Shown: piece by piece, positions 36,986 to 45,934 of the stretch
How positions within the stretch are numbered: the stretch's first letter is position 1
Layout of the letters: the number at the start of each line of letters is the position of its first letter
Origin: Taeniopygia guttata
Taxonomy: Eukaryota > Chordata > Aves > Passeriformes > Estrildidae
NCBI RefSeq assembly: GCF_048771995.1
Contig: NC_133063.1
Coordinates: forward strand, 10,770,063 to 10,834,062
Direction: 5' to 3'
DNA: 64,000 bases
Notes under the pieces: generated by a model
The model's input: only the letters and a program-made list of their open reading frames with translations
Databases searched by the model: none
Told to the model about the DNA's origin: nothing
Translations under genes and position numbers: made by a program

Positions 36986-38278
36986 ATGTCAATTTCCACA
37001 TTCCTGCTCATCGTTTGGTTCCAGACAATGGCCATCTACCCGTGCACGGTGGACGCGTGGATTGTTCCACAGCCCAAGAAAAATGTGTGGGTCACACTCG
37101 CCCAAGCCTTGAAACAAGATCACATGTGTTTGTCTACTGCCTCAGCAGAAAATCCGATGTCCACATGTTTAGTAGGGGTTCCAAGTAAGGGGGATGAATT
37201 TCCAATCAGTCTGGTCCGCTTGCAAAAGCAGGTGAACGAAAATAAAATACCTGGAGTAGGGAAAATACCAGTGCAAAACCCCCTCATTTTGTGGCAAAAG
37301 TGGATCCTAGACTTGCCCTCTGCTGAGGGAGAGCCCCAGGAATTAGAACTCCTGGGCTCCACAAAAGCTGAATATTGCATTCAATTTGATTTTTCCCCAA
37401 CCAAAGAAGTAAAATTATATGAGCAAGTCAAACAGTACAAGGTAGAATTCAGGGCGGATCAATGGTGCACAGCTGTCTATAAGCTGATATCTGCATCCAC
37501 CACTGATTTCCGTCCCCGCAAGCTGGACAAAGGAATGTTTCTTATCTGTGGGGACAGAGCATACCCAGGAATCCCCTCTCGTCTTATTGGAGGTCCATGC
37601 ACTTTCGGGCATCTGACCCTTGCTTCCCCCAACATGACCCAAATTCCAATCGGGCAAACAAAAGGTGAGAAAAAAATTACTAAGCGAAGTGCAAGTCAAT
37701 TTGATGAACATTGTGATGCAGAAATTTACCATTGGGCAAAATCCAAAAGAGTTGCCGTCTCTGTGTTTTTACCATGAGTTGCGGCAGCAAAAGCATTGAG
37801 TGAATTAGGCAATCTGGAATGCTGGGTGACGAAGCAGGCAAATTTAACATCAGCAGCCCTGAGTAACCTCCTAGAAGACGAGGAAATAACCAGAAAGGCT
37901 ACCCTCCAAAATCGGGCAGCTATTGATTTCCTGCTGTTGGCACATGGTCATGGATGTAAAGAGTTTGATGGGTTGTGTTGTTTTGATCTGTCATCTAAAG
38001 GCCAGAGTGTCCATTCGTCCAAGCAAGAAAATGAGGATTGGTTTAAAGATCTGTTCAAAGACTGGGACCTTTCTGGGTGGGCAGTGTCTCTTTTAAAAGA
38101 CATCTTTTACTTTCTAGTTGCACTGTTTTTAGTTTTGTTAGCATTTGGGATTCTTAAGCAAATAATTTCCAAGGTCATCACCTCGAAGCCTAAGGCTTCC
38201 GCTCCTGTTCTCATCGCTGCTGCCGTCACGGAGAGCGATTGGTGGGAAGACGACAAGCAGAAAGACACCGCAGTTTGA
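36986..38278 (+). pseudogene. env: ERV env: short surface subunit and alpharetrovirus-type TM, one in-frame stop
   Basis: The start is ATG 36,986, just after the splice acceptor, beginning a hydrophobic signal peptide (MSISTFLLIVWFQTMAIY). The surface part is about 234 codons including the signal, with about seven cysteines, and ends near a dibasic KR (37,682-37,687). The next segment has a cysteine (EHCDAE), then a TGA at 37,775-37,777 inside the internal fusion region, then VAAAKALSEL and a second cysteine (LECW). Further on are an ISD-like heptad segment, a CX6CC motif (Cys at 37,955; Cys-Cys at 37,976-37,981), a membrane anchor (FYFLVALFLVLLAFGI, about 38,105-38,150) and a cytoplasmic tail. 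Both parts share one frame; the TGA is the only break. The fusion segment between cysteines fits the alpharetrovirus type. The surface part looks short for that group. Confidence 0.88.
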
Positions 38279-38325
38279 AAGCCACAGTTTTACCTTCTCC
38301 CAAGGCACCGTTCATCTTATTAAGT

Positions 38326-38339
38326 AAAGAAGAGGGAGA
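38326..38339 (+). other. Polypurine tract
   Basis: AAAGAAGAGGGAGA lies immediately upstream of the 3' LTR TG, where plus-strand DNA synthesis is primed in retroviruses. Confidence 0.85.
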
Positions 38340-38906
38340 TGTTGCTATCACGCTGGCGTGGTAGTGTGGAGGAAGGGATTTAGAAAGGCCTTGGGGAATT
38401 GGAAGCTGAGGAAAAGATACATTTAGGTATGAGGGAAAGATACATTTATGTATGCCCCTTTGTTTCGGGAAAGCTTTGCTTCAGCACCTTTCTGTAAACC
38501 CCCTTCTCCCCACCCCTGAGCAGTTCCCATTGGACCTGACCCCTGGGGTGGTTCTGATGAGCCCATGCTGAACACTGTCTCTATTGTTTAGACCTTATCT
38601 CTTAATTTTGCTGTATAAAACTGTATCTGGGCAATAGCCCAGGGTCTTTTGTCCCTGCAACTGTTCAGGCAATACAATCTTTCTGGACTGCATACAACTG
38701 ACCTCTCTTTGTCTCTTTATCTCGACTCCTTGCGGCGACCGAGGTGCCGCAGCCGCTCGGACCGTGCTAACCCAGCCGCTGTCTGGTAAGCCCAGTGCAG
38801 CGGGACCGCGGCAAACCCCGGTTCCCTGAGGGGACAGCTAGCCGGAGGGGTCCCGGGGGGCCGGGGAGGGACGGGGGACAGCTGCAAGTGACCCCCGAAA
38901 GCCGCA
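38340..38906 (+). repeat. 3' LTR, complete (567 bp)
   Basis: TG...CA termini are followed by the target site duplication. U3 begins TGTTGCTATCACGC and holds a TATA box at 38,614-38,620 (TATAAAA). The start of R is expected near 38,640. A polyadenylation-like AATACA lies at 38,671-38,676. The remaining 200 bp of U5 are GC- and CpG-rich and contain a G-quadruplex motif at 38,855-38,877. The LTR has kept everything the 5' LTR lost, and points rightward towards the CpG island at 40.7 kb. Confidence 0.95.
38614..38620 (+). promoter_or_regulatory. TATA box of the 3' LTR
   Basis: TATAAAA sits about 275 bp into the 3' LTR and about 25 bp upstream of the expected start of R. It is absent from the deleted 5' LTR. 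Confidence 0.7.
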
Positions 38907-38940
38907 CTTGTGGTTTTAAACTAACTGGATCTGCACCAAA

Positions 38941-39090
38941 ATTCTGGATTAAGTTTCTGGTTTTACCACATACTATATATATATGACCTGAGGCAAGGTA
39001 TACTGTCTCTTTATTTCTCATCTTGAAAGCAGGGATAATAATAGTTTCTCTACATAACAGGATTCTTGTGAAGTAAAATCCAGTAATGAT
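38941..39090 (+). repeat. MIR-like core-SINE relic (sense)
   Basis: The ordered motifs CTGGTTTTACCACATACTA, ATGACCTGAGGCAAG, TTTCTCATCTTGAAAGC, GGGATAATAATAGTTTC and AGGATTCTTGTGAAG match the body of a MIR SINE in the sense orientation. The copy is diverged, as expected for an ancient insertion, in contrast to the young provirus 35 bp to its left. Confidence 0.65.
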
Positions 39091-39137
39091 AATCTTCAGC
39101 AGAATGGAAATAACAATTGCAGCTGTTCTTTGCAGGT

Positions 39138-39892
39138 ATAAAATGAGGCCAAGTGCCATGTCCTGCACTTGGGTCTCAGCAAACCCCTGCAGTACTGCAG
39201 GCTGGGGGAGACAGATGCTTGGCAAAAAAGGGTTTGGGGGTGCTCATTGTGAGCTGGCTCAGTGTGAGCCACTGTGTGCCCAGGTGGCCAAAAAGGCCAG
39301 TGGCATCTCGGCCTGAACCAAGAACAGCGTGGCCAGCAGGACGAGGGAAGTGATCATCCTCGTGTACTTGGCTTTGCTGAGGCTGCAGCTCAAGTCTGAT
39401 TCTGACGCACTTACTTTAAAAAGGACATTGAGGTGCTGGAGGAAAGGGCAACAAGGCTCATGAAAGTCTAGAGAACATGTTTTATGAGGAGTTGCTGAGG
39501 TAGCTCGGTTTGTTTAGTCACAAGAAGGGAAGGCTCAAGGGAGACCTCACTGCTCTCCACAACTCCCTGAAAGCAGGCTGTAGTGAGGTGGGGGTTGGTC
39601 TGTTCTACTGGCACTGCAGTGAGAGAATCAGAGGAAATGGCTTTCAGCTGAGGCAGGAAAATCAGATTAGATATTAGAATTTTTTTTCACTGTTAGGGCA
39701 CGTCAGGCATTGGAAAAGTTTGTCCTGGGAGGTGGTGGAGTCACCATCTCTGGAGGCATTTAAGAGGTATCTGGATTCAGTGCTGGATGATGCTGGTTAG
39801 TGCTTCAAGGGTTACGATGTTAGCGCTGGGCTGATGGTTGGACTTGGCAATCCTGGAGGTCTCTTCCAACCTTTATGATTCTAGGGTTCTAA
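39138..39892 (+). mobile_element. CR1 LINE 3' fragment, longer copy
   Basis: The copy begins in the distal ORF2 region (GGCCAAGTGCCATGTCCTGC) and continues through the GTGTGCCCAGGTGGCC segment and the GACATTGAGGTGCTGG block to a terminal ATGATTCTAGGGTTCT at about 39,875-39,890. The 3' half is very similar to the 8.8 kb copy, including CTACTGGCACTGCAGTGAGA. There is an internal deletion near 39,405. Non-coding. Confidence 0.9.
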
Positions 39893-40699
39893 ATAAGGGT
39901 GTTCCTCTTCTAAACACACACAGCAAAAACACCATCTGCAGGGTCCTGAGCTGAAAGTGGTTTTCAGTGACTGGCTCTTGAATGGAAGATCAGTATCAGG
40001 GCATGCCTGATGGAGGTACTGCTCACACTATGTCCTTCTGAAGGCAAATTAGACATAAGTATACTGGTGGGCACAAAGTCCTCTCAGAAAAATATCCAAA
40101 ATGGTAAAAACACAGCCTGGAGAAATAATAAACCATAAATATGTTGACAATTAAAAAAAAAAAAGATCTGGCACATTTTTCACTTCAACTCATGTCACCG
40201 AACCACAGATGATGTGCAAAACCAGGAAAAGTCATGCACAGGAGAGACGGCAACCTAAGTCTCTCTGTAAAGAACCAACACGGTGTCACTGGGTATAGCT
40301 TCCAGCCATACTTCTGCACCTAGCAAGGAATACCTGATATTGGATGTTCATTGTGTTTCCATTTTGAGTCATGCTTGCCACCTTCGGCATTTTCCTCTAA
40401 TTTTTTACTTTTAAAAGACAATGTGTGACCTGCTGGAACGGAGCGGAGATTGCTCTCGTCACCATACCTATTCTGAACCACCAAACCAGCTACAGGTGTG
40501 GAGCACCCATGATGACTCACCACCTCTCTGTCGGCAGCTGAAGTGACTGCCGGGGGAGCGGGGAATGTGGGACGCTGAAATTTTACCGACACGCAGAGTG
40601 GGCTTGCTGCTGTCAACAGCTGGGGGCCAGAAGACAAAACCCCTCTCATTTTCCCGTCCGACCGCAAGCACGACAGCTTTCGTGACCTGCTTTCCGCTA
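39893..40699. other. Sequence between the CR1 and the CpG island
   Basis: Unique-looking sequence that becomes more GC-rich after about 40,540. An A-run lies at 40,152-40,164. Nothing else is recognised. Confidence 0.4.
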
Positions 40700-41059
40700 C
40701 TCCTTCAGGCCGCGGCGACGCCAGCACATTCCGGCTGGAGCAGAGTCAGCGCTGCGGTGGGAGCGGGCCGGGCAGGGAGCGCTGCGGCACTGGCGGAGGT
40801 TGGAGGGCGCGGAGGCGGCGGAGGAGGAGCGGGCGGCACAGCGATAGCGCTGACGGGCAGCGGCAGCCGCTCTTTGTCCCCTCCCCTCCCCGGCGCGCCC
40901 AGCCCAGCCGGCAGCGCGGAGGGGAGCGGGCCGGCCTGGGGATTCCCTCCCCGCACCGCCGAGGTCGCCATCTTCACCCCAGAGCTCGCCGCGGACGCTG
41001 CCGGCCGGGCTCCCGGGGAGCCGCCGGGAGCCTGCGCCGCGCCCGCCCGCTGCATGTGA

Positions 41060-41213
41060 CCGGCGGGCGGCAGCGGCCTCCTCCGCGGATCTCGGCTGCG
41101 TCCTCCTCCGCCCCCGGCGCGGCGGGGAGGGGGCGCGGGGCGCCCGGCGGCGGGAGACGGAGGTGCCGGGGCGCGGCGGGCACACAAAGGAGCGGGCGCC
41201 GCCGTGGGCAGCG
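41060..41213 (+). other. Candidate non-coding first exon (5' UTR) of the right gene
   Basis: The exon ends at GGGCAGCG followed by the strong donor GTGAGTGG at 41,214. The 5' edge is not visible and is set arbitrarily downstream of the YY1-type site; the true start could be anywhere in about 40,900-41,100. No ATG with a coding continuation is seen. It would be spliced to a far exon, perhaps the candidate at 54,922 or one outside the window. Confidence 0.5.
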
Positions 41214-41588
41214 GTGAGTGGCGGGGCAGGGCTGCGGGGATCCCCGCGCTCGGCGCACCCTGCCCCGTACCTGCCGCCGGGCCGGGCCGGGCTGGGCTGG
41301 GCTGCGGCCACTCCCTTTCCCGGGGGCCCGCTGGGAGCGGCGGGGGCTGGTGCTGCACCGCCGGTGTTTCCCGCACCGCCGGCCCCACAGCCGGGCAGCT
41401 GCGAGCGAGGGCCGAGCGAGGTGCCCGGGGGTGGCGGAGCCGGTGCTGGGCGGGGCGATGCGGGGGAGGCTCCGGCCGTGCCGCCTCGGGAGCGGGCGGT
41501 GCCGCGGGCGCGGCGGGTGATGCTCAACCGTAATCCCCAGCTTGACGCTCGGACAAAGAGGAGCGACCAACTAATTTTGTGGTGGGCG

Positions 41589-41591
<3 letters not shown>

Positions 41592-41625
<34 letters not shown>
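41592..41625 (+). repeat. A34 homopolymer in the CpG island
   Basis: Thirty-four consecutive A lie just after the first exon donor, flanked by unrelated sequence. It is probably slippage-derived. I saw no target site duplication that would mark it as a retroposon tail. Confidence 0.9.
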
Positions 41626-41627
<2 letters not shown>

Positions 41628-41694
41628 AAGAGGGTATGGGCTTCCTGGGTTTTGTCGGGTTTTTTTGGATGTTTTGGTTTGTTGTGAGGCTTTT

Positions 41695-41722
41695 GGGGGT
41701 GGGCTGGGGGGGACTTTTTGGG
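41695..41722 (+). other. G-quadruplex motif downstream of first exon
   Basis: G-runs of 5, 3, 7 and 3 are separated by T, CT and ACTTTTT, fitting the G3+N1-7 rule on the coding strand about 480 bp after the first exon. Prediction only. Confidence 0.5.
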
Positions 41723-41940
41723 ATCTTTATAATGCCATGCGGCCCCGAGCGTGCGGCGGGAGGCAGGTGCGGCGGCGGGCCCGGGCTGTGCCCGCGCAGG
41801 GCGGTGCCGCGGCGGGGATGCCGCGACGCCTCCGTCCCTCCCATCCGTGTCCCCGAGCGGCGTGCGGAGCCCCGCGGGAGGAGTGGAAGGCCCTCGCGGC
41901 TGGGATGCAGCAGCAATGGCTCTGGTGCGCATCTAGAGAG

Positions 41941-44900
41941 GTAGCGCTTAGCAGCTGTTATTTGAAATGTGGCGCTTGTCTGCTGGGCTGAGCGTGCGGT
42001 TTTCGGTCAGTTACTGCGTGCGTGTGACCCTGTGCGTTTACCAGAACTGTAACTGTTCCACAGGAGAACGTTCCAGAGGCCCTCTGACGTTTAACTCTGA
42101 AGCTGGATATGCATTAAACTGTAAGTTTTCCAGTTTTGTTTCTGAACTTGGATTGATAAATTAGTATTTCATGTCCGCGAGATAAACACTTAAGAAGTAA
42201 TTTAAGTGAGACCTTAGGCAGAATTTTCCCATGCCTTTTGCATATATATGTCTCTCCTAGGCTGCAATAACGGGTTAAAAAAGAAAAAAGAAAATCTGGG
42301 AGAAAGTGATGCCTTAAGTGCTTGCTTTAAGTGTTAGTGTGATGGATTGATCTTAATCCTCCAGGCTGACAGTCACCTTTTAGACTTATATCAGTGTATA
42401 GGAAATGCTGGTAAGTGTAATACTACTGTGTTTCCCTACATTTGATTGAAATAAGTGAGATTAGATGCTGCTTTTTCCTCACTCATACGGCGTATTTTGT
42501 CAAGTATTTTACTTAGGTGATCTGAATAATAGCAGCTCGTTGAAGGTATATGTATATTTCTGAATTGTTTTTTTACAGTGTTAAAATACAGATGCATTTT
42601 TAAAAGATGTAATTAAATATTAAATTTCTACTTTAATAATGGGGTTTTTTTGAAGGGTGAAAAGGACTATTGTAGATGAAATTGCAGTGATCAAGCAAAT
42701 TACTACAACCACTAATAAATAAGTAGCAGATCAAATAAGCAATGAGATAATTCACTGTACAAATTTAGTATATACATAAACTTCATTGTATGTCAATAGC
42801 TATATCACTGCTCTTTTAAATCTGGGCTCTCCCATTACCTTGAGTGAGAAGCTGTAACCTGGATATAGCTGTCTGGGCATCTAAAGTGATTTTGCTGACA
42901 CGTATGAGTTATTCAGTGCTCAAGACACTTCCTGGTGAATTTTCTCAATATCTGGGCTGGAGTTGTATAGCTTACAAATTAAGTCACACAGTCCATATAG
43001 TGTTATATGTCACTTGTGCACAAGAGGAACAAAGAATTCTGAAAGTGTTGTTATATGTAGGTTGTACAGAAATATTACAGTTAAATTATCTTTTGTTCTG
43101 TTTTGCAAAAAAATAATTGTCAATTTAGTTGTACTGTCGTATAACCATACAAAATAAATTTCTTTTGAAGCTTGCTAGTAATTCTGACGCTGTGAGTGTT
43201 TTGGAATTTCTGTGATGGTCTGCTGTGCAGTGTGGTGGTCTATGGGAAGTCTTGAGGACATGGTGGCTGATCACAATAGAGAAAAGACAGAAACATTTCA
43301 AATATCCCATCAATTAAAAAAAAAAAAGCTGAGTTGATTTAGAAACAGGAAGAGAAGATGAGAAATTGAGTATGTGTTCCAACTTTCTGTATATTTTACT
43401 GTGCCTTTTTTAACCTGTATATCAGAGGTTTCATTGCAGTGATAAAATATTAACTCTAAAATGGTTTTAAAAAAATCAGATTATGTGCCATAGAGTTGTT
43501 ACAGTGAACAAGAAGGATTAAATGGCTAATTTTGTCTCCTTCCCCAACAGTAGGGGAACTGGAGCTTTTCTAGGAGTAATGGTTGTTGGTGGTGAAATGA
43601 TCAACAACTGATCAACAGTTGTTGCTGTAATTGATTGTCCACTGCAGAGGAGTCCATGTAACACCCATTAACTTGAGCAAACTTGAACAAACCCTTAAGA
43701 TATTTGTGCCAGACCTTTTGACCCTGAGTTGGGGGTGAAGTGGCTTCTTTTTTTGCCTCTTGAGTTTCTCCTCACTAGAATTAAAGTGCACTATTAGAAA
43801 AATAGTGCATATTTTCCTTTACACCACTGACAAGGAGAGCATACTTCATCCTGTGATACATCTTTGAGGTGGCAGTTTAATGAAGTTCAGGATTATTTTT
43901 TCTAACTATTAGGAATAGCACTGAGATACTTGCTCTGCTTAATGTGATTTATATACCTACCTTTTAGGCATGAAGCATAATGTGGAATTAAATGACTCAA
44001 TAAAAGAAAAAAAGAATCCTGGTGTTGAAGTACTCCCTTGAGATACTGGTCCTGTTGAATTTTTTTTGTTATTGTTACTTTATTTTCATTGAACTTAGCT
44101 TGACAAATTAAATGTAAACTTAGCATACCATACTGCTAAGGAAGATCTTGTGCCAGTCTGTTTTGCATGCTCTGTCGTGTTTTGTTTTAGCTCTGGACAG
44201 AAACCCACTGGGTTCTGGTCAGTGTCAGTGAGTGCTTGGATAGAATTCAAATGAGACTAATTTTCACTTTCGAGTGATATACTTTGTCTTTTCAAGTCAG
44301 TTTTTAGCAATTTAGTTTCAGCTCTTGACAGCCTGGATCCAGGTAGTGAATAGCAGTTTATCATGTGATTCATTAGTGCAATATGTGTATTTCCTAGCTA
44401 TTATTCTAGCAAGCATTATAGACTGTCGCCTTACGTAAATACATGTAAACACTTATCTTTGGTCACCGCCTTACCCCTGGGTGTGTGTTTCTCGTTCTAC
44501 GCCTCTGTGTGCGTGTAGATAGAGAAAGTGGATGAAGGCTAATGTGGCCCTTGTTCCTTGTGCCATATTCATTAAAATGTGTTTGTTGCTACCATAACTT
44601 TAATATTAGCCATCCTGTGCCTTGTAGTTTTAATACTGGCCTTGTATTGTGTAGTGATTAAAAAGAGTTTTAGAGGAACTTAGGATGTTGTGAAAGTGTT
44701 CATCACTGTTTTCATACTTTAAAAGTACCTTCTGAAGGACTGTAGAAAATTGACTGCTGAAACATGAATGCCTGTCTCCCAATCCAATTTTATCAATGCT
44801 CAAAGCATACTTAGCTGGGTTGACATGAAGGAGTTATTTTTCTATTATAGCTGCTGTATTACTTTTGTGTTAAAAAGTACTGAAGCAAAGTGTATATCAC

Positions 44901-45834
44901 TACACAAACAAATTATTTTATTTTTTGAATAGACTAGATGCAGATGCACTAGAAAAGCAGGCACATGGTGTTCTTTTCTATTACCAAGCCTAGGAGGAAA
45001 ATGAAGGAGAGAGGGGGAGGAGAAATGCTGCTCGGAAGGATGCTGATCTTGAGATGGGTGGATTGGATTATTTTTTCTTTAAAGAAAATCAGTTGATCTG
45101 AAGAGAGGCTTTTGAGTATTCACAGTCACTTAAAGGTTTCATGTTATTTTGGTGAAGCTAGTCTGTCTTGCATGATGAGTGTCTCATGATGACAAATTCG
45201 AGGAAGAGGCAACCTGAAGCAATTTAATGTGGGTAAAAGAGCAATCAAACAGCTGCAGTGAACGTGTTTAAGTGGAGGCTTCACATAAAGGGCAGATTGA
45301 GCAGGAAGTTCAGCAGCGAGAAAGCTGCCTAAGAGTAGCAAAGTGAATGTAGGAAAATTAGGCTGGTGAGTGTCCTATGGGAGGGTCTTGGCTCAGTGCC
45401 TGTTACATAGATGGGTAAATGCCTGAGGACTCCTGTGGTCTTTCTCAAATGGAATTTTTGTGTGTGCTCAGAAGTGGATGTGTGAGATGAAATTACTAGA
45501 CCAAGGGTAGTCGCAAGAGGAGCAGTAGTTTCTGTTGACTGCTTCACCTCAGCAACAAGGGGAAGGGGAGTTGCCTTGTCTAAATAGAAGGCAAAGTTAA
45601 GGGAGTGCAGACCTACTTCAAAGCAGCCTTACATGTTCTTTGTCAGTGTCACATAACAGAATGGCTTAGGAAGGAGGTGTAAGAGGAAGATGTAAGGTGT
45701 AAATGAAATTGTTAGCAGGTTTTGCAGGCTTCTTCCTGAAACATAACTGAAATATATTAATTTCCTCTTCTAATTTATTTAGTTTTCTGTCCAGTCAGAT
45801 TTGCAATATTTTTTGTCAGATGTCAGAGGGAGAG
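41941..45834 (+). other. Probable first-intron sequence, no coding exon seen
   Basis: Unique AT-rich sequence. A short perfect palindrome (AACAACTG and CAGTTGTT around ATCAA) lies at 43,603-43,623. No transposon or splice-bounded coding exon was recognised. Confidence 0.4.
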
Positions 45835-45934
45835 TTGCTGGTGTGACTCTCAGGGATGTCTTGTGCAGGGCTAGGAGTAGGACTTGATTATCCTTGGGGG
45901 TCCCGTCCAACTCAGCATATTCTGTGATTCTGTG
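45835..45934 (+). mobile_element. CR1 LINE 3' end, short fragment
   Basis: About 100 bp matches the final part of CR1: TGTCTTGTGCAGGGCTAGGA, a GGACTTGAT-type block, GGGGGTCCCGTCCAACTCAG and the terminal ATTCTGTGATTCTGTGG repeat. Confidence 0.8.

Larger units (their letters stand above)
34431..38912 (+). mobile_element. Complete but defective class II endogenous retrovirus (gag-env provirus, no pol)
   Basis: The element runs from TG at 34,437 to CA at 38,906 and is flanked by a perfect 6-bp target site duplication, CTTGTG (34,431-34,436 and 38,907-38,912). In order it has a 5' LTR with an internal deletion, a primer binding site, a GC-rich leader, gag (matrix and capsid), an env gene with an alpharetrovirus-type transmembrane subunit, a polypurine tract and a full 3' LTR. 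Nucleocapsid, protease, reverse transcriptase and integrase are absent. A 6-bp duplication is usual for alpha- and betaretroviruses. The LTRs differ at only 2 of 274 alignable bases and CpGs are abundant, so the insertion looks young. Confidence 0.95.
40700..41940 (+). promoter_or_regulatory. CpG-island promoter
   Basis: A dense CpG- and GC-rich block, sharply different from the AT-rich surroundings, is interrupted at 41,575-41,735 by an A34 run and a G/T-rich segment. It contains GC boxes (GGGGCGGGGC-like around 41,450) and a YY1-type CGCCATCTT at 40,966-40,974, a site that often sits just after a transcription start. Splice signals point to transcription on the + strand; a divergent transcript is possible. 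Long open frames across the island on both strands follow from the low stop-codon frequency in GC-rich DNA. Confidence 0.8.

Noticed and set aside
40565..41059. 164-codon plus-strand frame at the promoter
   Set aside because: It ends before the first-exon donor, has biased composition and no recognisable domain; most likely promoter/5' UTR sequence.
40697..41932. 411-codon minus-strand frame and other 100-230-codon frames across the CpG island
   Set aside because: Composition is Pro/Arg/Ala/Gly-rich as expected from GC-rich DNA; one frame even runs through the A34/T34 tract. No domain and no consistent splice context.
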